Assembly: GCA_963757115.1 (NCBI GenBank)
Contig: CAVWQV010000006.1
Coordinates: 434,001 to 498,000 of the forward strand
Length of the DNA: 64,000 nt
Reading direction: 5' to 3'
DNA from: CAVWQV01 sp963757115
Lineage (GTDB): Bacteria > Pseudomonadota > Alphaproteobacteria > Acetobacterales > Acetobacteraceae
The position numbers and the translations under genes were made by a program. This document shows, in pieces, positions 16,827-27,007 of the stretch (positions are counted from its first letter, which is position 1; each line of letters begins with the position of its first letter). The notes beneath the pieces are model-generated. The model worked only from the letters and a program-made list of their open reading frames with translations. It searched no databases and was not told the origin of the DNA.

Positions 16827-18872
16827 TCAAGTCCGCCCTCCCGACGAGGGAGCACGCCCTGGCGGAGCAGGCCGCACGGACGCCGCCGTCAAGTGAACGG
16901 CCGCGCGATGCACGGGCGCAGTCAGACCCCGGACGGCAGGATCCACCGGCCGGCGGAAGTCGAACGCCAGACGCAGAATGCCGTTGGCGACCGCGGTCGG
17001 CGGGATGAGCAACGTGACATCACGGCTGTCGCCGTCGGGCAGGTCGAGCGGGGGCAGTGAAATGGTCCCGGCCGTGACGCCGACGTGGCGCACCGTGCCC
17101 GGGCGCTGCCCGATCCCCGCAATTCGCAGCGTGAGCACGAGATCCCCCTCCGGCGCTGGCAGCAGCAGGGTGGCGCGCGGCCCCTCCGACCAAGCCGAGC
17201 CATCCTCGCCCAATCGCCAGCCCCAGCCGAGGACGTCGGCCACAGCATCTCCGCGTGGCATGGGCGCGCCCGCGAACGGCTCGCCCGATAGGGCCACCCC
17301 GCGCGCGCACCAAACGACGCCTTGCGTGCTGCGGCATGCCGCCTCCGGACCGAGCAGGGCCGGGCGCAGGGGGCCCTGCGCCGTTCTGTCAGTGTACGCG
17401 CGCAGCTCGCGCGGCCGGAGCGGCATCTCCAGCGCGTCGGACAGCACGCCTTCGCAACTGAACCATGTCGGGGCGCGGCCCATCCCGACATCGCCGAGCC
17501 GCATCCCGGCACGCACGCCCGCGAGCAGCAGCGGATTGGTGAGGGCGCGCGCCTCGGCCGACGCGCCGCAGCCGGGTGCAGGCGCTACTGTCAGCAACGT
17601 AGCGCCCTCGGGAATGGAGGGCAGGGGGACGGCCTGGGCGATCCGGCCGGCCAGCGCCTCGGCCGCGTCCCGGCGCACCGGGCCGGTGTCAATGACCTGC
17701 AGCACGATAGCCGCCGCGAGCAGCGGCCAGCGGAGGGTGCGAGGGAGACAACAGGCAGCGGCAACGCTGCCAATGACGAGGGCGTAGCCGACTGGCCAGA
17801 ATGCCCGACCGGCCGCCCGGAACACGCCGAAGATGTCTTCCCAGGGCTTCACCCCGAGGTCGAGCAGCTTGAGATTGCCCGCATACACGCGGCTGCTGAG
17901 GGCCAGCGCCGTCAGCGCCGCCATGACGGCGACGAGGCCCGGCCAGCGCCGGAGCCGACCGGCCTGCGGCGCGGCGGCGATCAACAGGAGGAGGCTGCCG
18001 GCGCCGAGATAGCAGAAGCCCTCGTACTGGCCCCCCGTCGCGTCAATTACGGGAAGGTCGGCGCCGAACAGCCCCGAACGCTGCGGCCAGAACGGCGACA
18101 GCAGGTTCATGGAGTAGTGGACGAACCCCTTGTCGCCCCCGCCAAGCGTCCCCGCCAGTGCGACAAAGACCGCGACCGGCAGCCCGATCGCGATGACGAA
18201 CCGCGCACACGGCCGCCACCATCCGGCGCTGCGCCGGAGCACGGCCTGCACGGGCACCGCCGCCAACGTCGCGGCAGCCGCCATGAACAGGTAGGGGTGG
18301 CACAGCACCGCCCCGGTCAGCACGGCGGTCGCGGCCACCCACCGTCCCGTCCGCTCCGCTTGCAGCAGCCGCAGGGTGAGGCCGATCGTCAGCAGCAGAA
18401 AGAAGTGGCCACACAAGTTGACATGCCCGACGCGCACGAGGAGGGCAGGGAACAACCCGGCGAGAACAGCAACGGCCAACGCGCCGGCCCGCGATGGGGT
18501 GATCGCCCTAAGCGCGAATACCGACGCCACGGGTTGCAAGGCCCAGCAGCAGGCGAGCCAGAGCCCCAGCCCGTTGATTGGCGCGCTGCCGCGCAGGGTG
18601 GCGAGCAGCTTGGTCCCTAGCGAGAACAGGGGATTGCTGTCGGTGAGCGCGATACTGGCCCCGCGCGGCCAGAACAAGGTGCGGGCGAGCAGGGGCGGAA
18701 GCCGCCACTGATCGAGTTGCAGGGCGAGATGACCGGTCAGGGTTTGCGCCATGTCCGCCGCCGGCGAGCGCCACAGCCCGCCCTCGCCGGTGATCGCGAC
18801 GACTGGCATCAACCAGAACAGGAGAATTGCCCCACAGGCGAGGCCAATTCCGTAGCCGGCAAAGCGTGTCAC
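16827..18872 (-). CDS. DUF6311-like multi-pass membrane protein
   Basis: 681 residues. Roughly the first 430 contain about ten hydrophobic segments, starting from FAGYGIGLACGAILLFWLMP; conserved-looking loops are FWPRGASIALTDSNPLFSLG, RVGHVNLCGHFFLL and PWEDIFGVFRAAGRAFWPVGY. The last 250 residues are soluble and beta-rich. The layout resembles the DUF6311/YfhO-like GT-C-fold proteins thought to move sugars across the inner membrane; no activity can be claimed. The GTG start overlaps the upstream methyltransferase stop by four bases, so the two are coupled and may modify the same glycan (inferred). Confidence 0.75.
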   Translation of the reverse strand: MTRFAGYGIGLACGAILLFWLMPVVAITGEGGLWRSPAADMAQTLTGHLALQLDQWRLPPLLARTLFWPRGASIALTDSNPLFSLGTKLLATLRGSAPINGLGLWLACCWALQPVASVFALRAITPSRAGALAVAVLAGLFPALLVRVGHVNLCGHFFLLLTIGLTLRLLQAERTGRWVAATAVLTGAVLCHPYLFMAAAATLAAVPVQAVLRRSAGWWRPCARFVIAIGLPVAVFVALAGTLGGGDKGFVHYSMNLLSPFWPQRSGLFGADLPVIDATGGQYEGFCYLGAGSLLLLIAAAPQAGRLRRWPGLVAVMAALTALALSSRVYAGNLKLLDLGVKPWEDIFGVFRAAGRAFWPVGYALVIGSVAAACCLPRTLRWPLLAAAIVLQVIDTGPVRRDAAEALAGRIAQAVPLPSIPEGATLLTVAPAPGCGASAEARALTNPLLLAGVRAGMRLGDVGMGRAPTWFSCEGVLSDALEMPLRPRELRAYTDRTAQGPLRPALLGPEAACRSTQGVVWCARGVALSGEPFAGAPMPRGDAVADVLGWGWRLGEDGSAWSEGPRATLLLPAPEGDLVLTLRIAGIGQRPGTVRHVGVTAGTISLPPLDLPDGDSRDVTLLIPPTAVANGILRLAFDFRRPVDPAVRGLTAPVHRAAVHLTAASVRPAPPGRAPSSGGRT

Positions 18873-20116
18873 GCCGGCGGCGGCGCCAGCAGCAGGCGGT
18901 TCAAGCGCTCAAGCGGCCGGAACGTCGCCGCCCAGGCCCGAGCGAATGCTTCCGGGCCGGTGCCGCGGCTTGCCAATTCGGCGCCGATTGCACCGACCGT
19001 GCGCTGCCCGTCGACGAGACGAAGGATCGCGGCTGCCTGCGGGGGCAACGGAACCGGTACCTGCAAGCCGTCGAACCGGAACGGCAGCGTGCCGTCCGGG
19101 CGGATGTTTCGCGCCATCTCGGCCGCCGGCATCTCGCGCGCGACCGGGATGGCGCCGGGCGCATGAGGGTCCGCCATCTCGAAGCCGTCGGTTTCGCGCA
19201 CGCAATACAGCGCGTGGGTGCTCATGTTTCCGGTCAGCGCCTCGGCCAGTCCGGCGCGGGCGATCGGGTCGAGAGCCGCAGCCCGGGCTCGGAGCTTGGG
19301 GTCGGGAAGCCATGTCGCCGGGTCGTAGCGCATCGGCTCGAGCCAGCAGGTCGGTCGTAATCCGACAGCTCCGAGCAGCTCCGCAAGCGCAGGCACGGTG
19401 AACGACCGGTCCCGCGGGTTGAGCAGGAGGTCGTAGAGGCCGGCGTCGCCGCCCTCGATATGATCGCCGAAGTAGGTGTTCTGGCGGAGCCAGGCGGTTT
19501 CCGGCAGGTGACGCATGACGCGCTTGGCGACATCCAGCCTTGCCGCCGGCGGTTCGGCGGCCGGAGCGAGCACGCGAAGCGCGTCCTGCAGCATGTAGAC
19601 CCCGGTGCGCCCGTGCGGCGCATAGACCATGAGGCCGATGCCGCCGCCTGGGGCTAGTACCGAGGCCAGGGCGCGCAAGCCGACGGCCGGCTCCGGCAGG
19701 TGATGCAGCACGCCGCAGCAATCGATGTAGTCGAACGGGCCGAGCCCCGAGCCGGGCAGATCGAGCAATGAGCGTCGTTCCCAGACGATGTTGGCGAGGC
19801 CCCTTGCATCCGCCCGGGCGCGCGCGATCGCTTCCGCCGCCGCCGAGCGGTCGAGCCAGGTGACAATGCCGGGCCGGCCGGCCGTCGTCAGCTGTTGGGC
19901 GAGCATGATGGCGGCGTCACCCGTCCCGCCCCCCGCGATCAGCGCGCGCAACGGCTGGCTCGCCGGGCGGCGCCCCCCGAACACCCAGTGGTCGATCTCC
20001 CGCAGATGGCCGGGGCTGCCAACGATAAGCCGCTTGGCCTCCTCGCGCGGATCACGCTGGGGATAAGGATACGCCTCGTATTGCGCCGCGAGCTGGGCGT
20101 CGGTCGGGTCGAGCAT
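18869..20116 (-). CDS. Class I SAM-dependent methyltransferase with C-terminal extension
   Basis: 415 residues from ATG 20116. The N-terminal LAAQYEAYPYPQRDPREEA is typical of a methyltransferase family whose members begin near here. The SAM-binding core follows: LIAGGGTGDAAIMLA, a WLDRS motif II, and DYIDCCGVLHHLPEPAVGL. About 120 further residues include TLPFRFDGLQVPVPLPPQA, with no recognised fold. ATG 20182 would add 22 residues; neither start has a strong ribosome site. The stop overlaps the start of the membrane-protein gene. The substrate is unknown. Confidence 0.82.
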   Translation of the reverse strand: MLDPTDAQLAAQYEAYPYPQRDPREEAKRLIVGSPGHLREIDHWVFGGRRPASQPLRALIAGGGTGDAAIMLAQQLTTAGRPGIVTWLDRSAAAEAIARARADARGLANIVWERRSLLDLPGSGLGPFDYIDCCGVLHHLPEPAVGLRALASVLAPGGGIGLMVYAPHGRTGVYMLQDALRVLAPAAEPPAARLDVAKRVMRHLPETAWLRQNTYFGDHIEGGDAGLYDLLLNPRDRSFTVPALAELLGAVGLRPTCWLEPMRYDPATWLPDPKLRARAAALDPIARAGLAEALTGNMSTHALYCVRETDGFEMADPHAPGAIPVAREMPAAEMARNIRPDGTLPFRFDGLQVPVPLPPQAAAILRLVDGQRTVGAIGAELASRGTGPEAFARAWAATFRPLERLNRLLLAPPPA

Positions 20117-20220
20117 GGCGGAGAGATAGACCGCTCGGGGCGAGGCTCGCCAGGAGTTGCCGAGAGCAAGAGTTCGCGTCATGCTTGTTCTGCTGCGGGG
20201 CGCGACGTATTTGACGGCGC

Positions 20221-20760
20221 ATGCGCCCGCGCTTCGTGCCCGTGTTCTTCGCTTTGCTCCTCGCAGCAATCCCGGTAACGGCGGCGCCCAAGCGTCATCC
20301 CTCGCCTCCAGCGAGCGAAGCACCGCCGAGCGGCCCCAAACCCTTCGGCAAATGGGATGACTGGACAGCACTGACGCGGGACGAAAACGGTCAGACCGTG
20401 TGCTACGCCTTTGCTTATCCGACGAGCTCCGTCCCGCAACTCGCGGGCCGCGGCCGTCCGGTCCTGACCGTGACCGAGCGCCCGGCAGGGCGGGATGCGG
20501 TTGCGTTCAGTGCCGGTTACACGTTCGGCGCCAACGCGGAGGCCAGCCTACAGGTGGACCAAGCCTCGTTGCCTTTCTATACGGCCGGACGGTTTGCGTT
20601 CGCGCGCGACGGTGCGGCGGTCGCGAGCGCTATGCGCAAGGGTCGTCAGGCGGTCATGCACGCGCCCGCGCCGCGGGGGGCGCAGGTCACCGACACGTTC
20701 GGCCTCCACGGCTTCGATCAGGCCTACGCGGCGATCGCCAAGGCGTGTCCCGCCCGATGA
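20221..20760 (+). CDS. Invasion-associated locus B (IalB)-like periplasmic protein
   Basis: 179 residues with a signal peptide (FVPVFFALLLAAIPVTAAP) and a mature domain with WTALTRDENGQTVCYAFAYP, RPVLTVTERP and FARDGAAVASAMRKGRQ. This matches the IalB-like fold common in alphaproteobacteria, named after a Bartonella invasion gene but widespread in free-living species; the function is unclear. The stop overlaps the rlmN start by four bases (ATGA). It is divergent from the methyltransferase gene. Confidence 0.8.
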   Translation: MRPRFVPVFFALLLAAIPVTAAPKRHPSPPASEAPPSGPKPFGKWDDWTALTRDENGQTVCYAFAYPTSSVPQLAGRGRPVLTVTERPAGRDAVAFSAGYTFGANAEASLQVDQASLPFYTAGRFAFARDGAAVASAMRKGRQAVMHAPAPRGAQVTDTFGLHGFDQAYAAIAKACPAR

Positions 20761-21938
20761 ACGTCGCTTTGGCGCCCGGCGAGCTCAGCGAAGCCGAGCG
20801 GGCCCGCATCCTCGCAAAATCGGCCATGTTCGCGCCGCCGCCGGCGCAGGACGCCGATGGGCGGCGCGACCTGGTCGGGTTGTCTCGCGCGGAGCTTGCG
20901 GTGGAGCTCGCCGCCATCGGCGAGCAGCCGTTCCGTGCCAAGCAGCTTTGGCACTGGATTTACCACCAGGGCGTCACCGACTTCGGCCGCATGTCCTCGA
21001 TCGCCCGGCCGCTTCAACGGCGCTTGGCCGAACGCTTCGTCATCGGCCGGCCGGAGGCGGCGGAGTCGCAGGTCAGCGCCGATGGCACCCGCAAGTGGCT
21101 GTTCCGCTTCCGCGACGGCCAGGAAGCGGAAACCGTGTACATCCCCGACCCGCGCGAGGACCGGGGCGCGGTGTGCATCTCCTCGCAGGTGGGCTGCACG
21201 TTGTCGTGCCGGTTCTGCCATACCGGAACCCAGCCATTGTCGCGCAACCTGGGTGCGGCCGAGATCGTCGGCCAATTCATGGCGGCCCGCGACGCCTACG
21301 CGGAGTGGCCTAGTCCGAAGGGGGAGACGCCCCGGCTGCTGTCCACCATCGTGCTGATGGGCATGGGGGAGCCGCTCTACAATTACGAAAACGTCGCCCG
21401 TGCGATGGCAATCGCCATGGACAACGAGGGCATCGCGCTGTCCCGCCGCCGGATCACGCTGTCGACCTCTGGCGTGGTGCCGATGATAGAGCGTTGCGGC
21501 GCCGAGCTTGGCGTCAATCTGGCGATATCCTTGCACGCGGTGCGCGACGACCTCCGGGACGAGCTGGTGCCGCTCAACCGCCGTTACCCGATCGGGGAGC
21601 TGATCGCGGCCTGCCGCCGCTATCCGGGCGCGTCCAACGCCCGCCGGATTACGTTCGAATATGTGATGCTGAAGGGGGTCAACGACACGCCGGCCGAAGC
21701 GCGCGAGCTGGTCCGCCTGATCGCCGGCATTCCGGCCAAGGTGAACCTGATCCCGTTCAACCCCTGGCCGGGAAGCCGCTTCGAGACCAGCGCGGCCGAA
21801 GCCGTCGATCAGTTCGCGCGCATCGTGATGGACGCCGGCTTCGCCTCGCCGGTGCGCAGCCCGCGAGGGCAGGACATCCTTGCGGCGTGCGGCCAGCTGC
21901 GCACCGAAACCCGCCGGAGCCGTGCCGCCGCGGGCTGA
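20757..21938 (+). CDS. rlmN: 23S rRNA (adenine-C2) methyltransferase RlmN
   Basis: 393 residues; a radical-SAM enzyme that methylates A2503 of 23S rRNA and A37 of some tRNAs. The iron-sulfur motif is CTLSCRFC (CxxxCxxC). Other family marks are EQPFRAKQLWHWIY, MGMGEPLYNYENVARAM, LSTSGVVP, NLAISLHAVRDDLRDELVP, and SPRGQDILAACGQL, which carries the second catalytic Cys. Complete and of normal length. The start ATG overlaps the IalB-like stop. Confidence 0.96.
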   Translation: MNVALAPGELSEAERARILAKSAMFAPPPAQDADGRRDLVGLSRAELAVELAAIGEQPFRAKQLWHWIYHQGVTDFGRMSSIARPLQRRLAERFVIGRPEAAESQVSADGTRKWLFRFRDGQEAETVYIPDPREDRGAVCISSQVGCTLSCRFCHTGTQPLSRNLGAAEIVGQFMAARDAYAEWPSPKGETPRLLSTIVLMGMGEPLYNYENVARAMAIAMDNEGIALSRRRITLSTSGVVPMIERCGAELGVNLAISLHAVRDDLRDELVPLNRRYPIGELIAACRRYPGASNARRITFEYVMLKGVNDTPAEARELVRLIAGIPAKVNLIPFNPWPGSRFETSAAEAVDQFARIVMDAGFASPVRSPRGQDILAACGQLRTETRRSRAAAG

Positions 21939-22121
21939 TGCTCTGGGAGTGGGCGAGCTCGCCGCATAGCCAAGCCGCCGCGGCCGCTGGATCGCTCGTG
22001 ACTTTCACGGCTCGATCCCTGGCGATCACCCCGCTGCATTGCTTCTCGTGGAGAAATCCGGCGCGTCGCTGTGATACAGCAGGGTCGCCATGTACAATCG
22101 GAATGAAGGAAACATTTTAGC

Positions 22122-22777
22122 ATGACGGCGCTGACCTATGCTCCCGAGGTGTTCTCGGTGGCGAGCCTCGATGCCGCTAAGCGCATCATCCTGACCCAGG
22201 AAATCCGCCGAGGCAACGACAGAGACACGGTGGCAGGCGGAGACCCCGTATCTGACCGACCTGATCCTGGGAGAGATGACGTTAGGGGCCGACGATGTGG
22301 TCATCGACTACGGCTGCGGTGTCGGTCGGGTATCGAAAACGCTCATCGAGCGAACCGGGTGCTGGGTCGTGGGGGTCGATATCAGTGCTCACATGCGCGC
22401 GCTCGCAGCCGCCTACGTCGCATCGCCCCGCTTCGAGGCGTGCTCGCCGGAAATGCTGGAAAAAATGGCGGGGCTGGGCGTGCGGGCAACGGCCGCCGTC
22501 TCGATCTGGGTGCTACAGCACTGCTTCGACCCAGCGGCCGACATCGCCTCGCGTTCATGCCGTGCTTTCTGGCGGTTCGCCACTTGTGCTCGTCAACAAT
22601 CGCCGCCGCGCCGTGCCGACCAGAGAGGCGGCCTGGGCCGACGACGGCCAAGACATTCATTCACTCGTAGCGGCCCGATTTGCGGCCGTGAACCGTGGCA
22701 CACTAAATCCGGCGCACGTGACCGAGACCGTGGCAAATTTCTCGTTCTGGGCGAGCTATCGGAAGCGGAACGACTAG
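22122..22777 (+). CDS. SAM-dependent methyltransferase with two frameshifts (near 22215 and 22548)
   Basis: Three frames must be joined: MTALTYAPEVFSVASLDAAK, then WQAETPYLTDLILGEM with the SAM motif VIDYGCGVGRVSKTL and VVGVDISAHM, then VHAVLSGGSPLVLVNNRR to NFSFWASYRKRND. Removing one A at 22215-22216 and one base near 22547-22553 gives a continuous 217-residue methyltransferase. This is a class I small-molecule or lipid-type methyltransferase; the substrate is unknown. Two breaks in one short gene leave decay possible, but coding character is kept throughout. Confidence 0.75.
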
Positions 22778-22960
22778 CGAGTTCAAGGCGCAATACGTTT
22801 GTGCGGTTTTTCGCGGCCGCGGTCCCGGTCTGATTGGGTGTACGCTCGGCGTCATCCGTCCGCGTGAACCGCCGGCTGTCAGCTTGCGCGGGGATGGCAT
22901 GAGGGCTACTCCCCGGCGCTTGGCCGCGACGCCGAGAAGGCGGCCGCATGAAGGTGGGGC

Positions 22961-24187
<1,227 letters not shown>

Positions 24188-24206
24188 ACCCGGTCTCCGG
24201 TGCCCG

Positions 24207-25367
24207 CTAACCCGACTGCTTGAAACTTGGCAGGACGTGCGAGGCGTAGAACTCGATCACCCGCCTCTGGTCTGCTTGGCCCGAGTGGACATTGACCACG
24301 CTCACGCCGCTGTCGAACAGCTCTCGGGCCGCCTTGATATGCACTGCGGGATCGGTGCCGACGGGCCAGCCTTTCATCACTTCGTCGAGCGGCGTTTCGG
24401 CCTCCGCCTTTTTCTGGATCTCCGTCGGGTCGCGGACGTCGTACAAGCCCTTCCAGGATTTCGGCCCGAACCGCCATAGCTCGGCCGCCTTGTCGGCCTC
24501 CGCCTTGTCGCCGACCACTACGTAGTGCTCGATGATCACCGGCATCGTGGAGGGGTCCTTGCCCGCGTCCCGTGCCCCGGCCTCCCACTCCGACTTGTAC
24601 ATCTTCCAGCTTTTCGGGTCGCTGATGAGCCCGTCGCCGTGCTGCCCGGCGAGGCGCATCGACTTCTTGCCATTGGCTGCGGTGATAAGCGGGATGGGCT
24701 TCGATGGCGCGTCGTACAGCTTGGCATTCACGTTGTAGTACTTGCCCTTATGCGACACGGCCTCCCCGGCCCACAGCGCCCGGATGACCGTGATGGCCTC
24801 CACCAACCGGTCCCAGCGCTCCTGCCATTTTGGCCACACCCCGGTCGCGGCCTCTTCGTTGAGCGCCTCGCCCGAGCCGACGCCCAGGAACACGCGCCCG
24901 GGATACAAATTGTTGAGGGTCGCGAACGCTTCGGCGACCACCGCCGGATTGTAGCGCAAGGTCGGGCAGGTCACGGCCGTGCCCATCCAGGCGTGCGGCG
25001 CCTGCGCACCCAATGCGCCCATCGTAACCCAGGCCTGCCCGACGTGGGCTTGATTAGCCTGCCAGGGCTGGAAGTGGTCACTCGTCGCTAGCAGCTCGAA
25101 TCCGGAGTGGGAGGCCAGCGCCCCGAGCTGCACCAGCTCGGGCACGGGGAACTGCTCATGCGCCAGGGTGAACCCCATCATGCCCTTGCGCAGCGGCCCG
25201 ACGCCGTGGCTCGCCGATCCCATGGCGATCCGCTCCGGGCGTTTTGGCGGGGTTTGCGCGGCGGCCGCACCTGCGAGGCCCGTCCCGGCCATGGCGGCCC
25301 ACTTGACCAGGCTGCGGCGATTGGCACCCGTGGGCGTGATGCGTTCAGCGGCGCTTCTGGGCGACAT
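24207..25367 (-). CDS. Tat-exported LLM-class (FGD2-like, F420/FMN) oxidoreductase
   Basis: 386 residues. A twin-arginine signal (NRRSLVKWAAMAGTGLAGAA, then AAQ) precedes a bacterial-luciferase-like barrel. Segments ATSDHFQPWQANQAHVGQAW, LNNLYPGRVFLGVGSGEALN and TAANGKKSMRLAGQHGDGL match F420-dependent glucose-6-phosphate dehydrogenase relatives, in particular the Tat-exported FGD2 family. Whether the cofactor is F420 or FMN cannot be told here. ATG 25367 has GGAGG just upstream. It is divergent from the heptosyltransferase gene, with a 167-base intergenic region. Confidence 0.88.
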   Translation of the reverse strand: MSPRSAAERITPTGANRRSLVKWAAMAGTGLAGAAAAQTPPKRPERIAMGSASHGVGPLRKGMMGFTLAHEQFPVPELVQLGALASHSGFELLATSDHFQPWQANQAHVGQAWVTMGALGAQAPHAWMGTAVTCPTLRYNPAVVAEAFATLNNLYPGRVFLGVGSGEALNEEAATGVWPKWQERWDRLVEAITVIRALWAGEAVSHKGKYYNVNAKLYDAPSKPIPLITAANGKKSMRLAGQHGDGLISDPKSWKMYKSEWEAGARDAGKDPSTMPVIIEHYVVVGDKAEADKAAELWRFGPKSWKGLYDVRDPTEIQKKAEAETPLDEVMKGWPVGTDPAVHIKAARELFDSGVSVVNVHSGQADQRRVIEFYASHVLPSFKQSG

Positions 25368-25534
25368 GTGGCCTCCGTTGGTGCGCGAGTGGGACGCCAA
25401 CGAGGCGGCCGGAGCGAGGTTTCCTCAAGAAAATGGGCGCGATGACGAGCCGCGTCGGTCCCGCGACAAACCGGCCCGTCGGAGGGCGCCGTTAACCATT
25501 TGTTGAAGATCTCGGCCTAGGAGCGAGTTCGCGA

Positions 25535-26924
25535 GTGCTTGGGCACTCGATCGCTCCGCCGCTGAGGACAAAAAGAACCTTGGAGCACTCGCTCGACTTC
25601 GTCCGGGATCTCGCCGGTCCGGGGCCTCTGACCGCCGACGCCGAGGTAACCGAGCCGGCCGCTCCGGCTCGCAGTGCTTCCTCCCCGTCCGCTCCCGTCA
25701 AGCCGGAACCGCAGCCCAAGCCCGCCTATCCGCCGGCCGCAGCAAAGCCGACACAGCACGGGCCGGAAGGCGTCCGCTTCGACTTCAACCTTGGCTGCCG
25801 GGTTTCGGTGCCCCCTGGCCAATGGCGGATCAAACTGCGCGACCTCGATACCGGCAACATCCTGTACGAGACCGAGGTCAAGGAAGCGCTGGTCAGCAGT
25901 CGCAAACGGTACTATCTGCGCTGCGGCATCGAGGTGTTCGCCGGCGGCAAGCTGGTGTTCGAGCATCGCTATTCCGCCGAGAACCGCGATGTATTGATCC
26001 AGTTTCCGGTCGGCACCTTGGGTGACGTGCTCGCCTGGTTCCCGTTCGCCGCCCGCTTCGCCGACGTGCATCGTTGTCGGCTCACCTGTGCGATGTCCGG
26101 GCTCATCATCCCACTGCTGCGGGACGCTTACCCGCAGATCCGTTTCGTCACCCACGAGGAGGTGCGGCCGGAGCTCTACTACGCCACCTACTACATGGGC
26201 CTTTTCTTCGACGACGCCGACAACACCTGGCAGCCGTGTGACTTCCGCCATGTCGGGCTGCATCGCACGGCGGCCTACATTCTGGGCGTCGACCCCGCCG
26301 AACAATCGCCGCTTCTTGCGTTGCCGGACGAGAGCCGGCCGATAGTCGAGCCCTACGTGTGCATCGCCGCACAGAGTTCGAGCCAGGCCAAGTACTGGAA
26401 CAATCCGCATGGCTGGCGCGAGGTGGTCGCGCATCTTGAAGCAGGCCGGCTATCGTGTCATCTGCATCGACCAAAAGCCAGTGCATGGCGGTGGTCTCAT
26501 TTGGAACCACATCCCGCACGGGGCGGAAGACGAGACTGGAGACCGACCGCTCGTAGAGCGTGCGCGCTGGCTGCGGCACGCCGCAGCTTTTATCGGGCTG
26601 TCGAGCGGGTTGTCATGGCTTGCCTGGGCCGCAGGTACGCCGACAGTGCTCATCAGCGGCTTCACTCATCCGACCAATGAGTTCGCCACTCCGTTCCGAA
26701 TAATCAACTATCACACCTGCAACTCGTGCTGGAACGACCCGCGCCTTCGTTTCGATCACAAGGATTTCCTGTGGTGCCCGCGCCACGCCGGAACGCCGCG
26801 GCAGTTCGAATGCACGCGCTTGATTACGGCCGATCAAGTGAAAGGCGCAATCGCCCGCATCCCCGGCCTGCTGCCTTCCGAGCACACCAATCCACACCCC
26901 GAAGCTTCGAGCGCGCGCCCGTAG
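25535..26924 (+). CDS. Strand-loop-strand O-heptosyltransferase (TibC/BAHT family), frameshift near 26436
   Basis: A cytoplasmic glycosyltransferase of the family that adds heptose to serines in strand-loop-strand repeats of adhesins such as AIDA-I and TibA. The N-terminal domain has FDFNLGCRVSVPPGQWRIKL and RYYLRCGIEVF. The GT-B core has FPVGTLGDVLAWFPFAARFA, QSSSQAKYWNNPHGW and IGLSSGLSWLAWAAGTPTV. A C-terminal C-x2-C-x15-C-x11-C set (HTCNSCW...WCPRH...FECT) fits the iron-binding finger known in TibC. Removing one T at 26436-26437 gives HLKQAGYRVICID and 462 residues. Start GTG 25535 is uncertain; an in-frame TTG near 25579 is possible. The next gene encodes the likely acceptor. Confidence 0.9.
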
Positions 26925-27007
26925 CTTCTTCTTAACCTTTTGAACGCAACCGTAATCCGCCGCGCCGCGCCCTTCGCGCCGGCACTTTAGCGATCGAAGA
27001 GGCCCCG

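Noticed and set aside
21938..22120. 60-codon frame that overlaps the rlmN stop
   Set aside because: No ribosome site, composition unlike neighbours, no family; it probably runs through the leader of the following methyltransferase gene.
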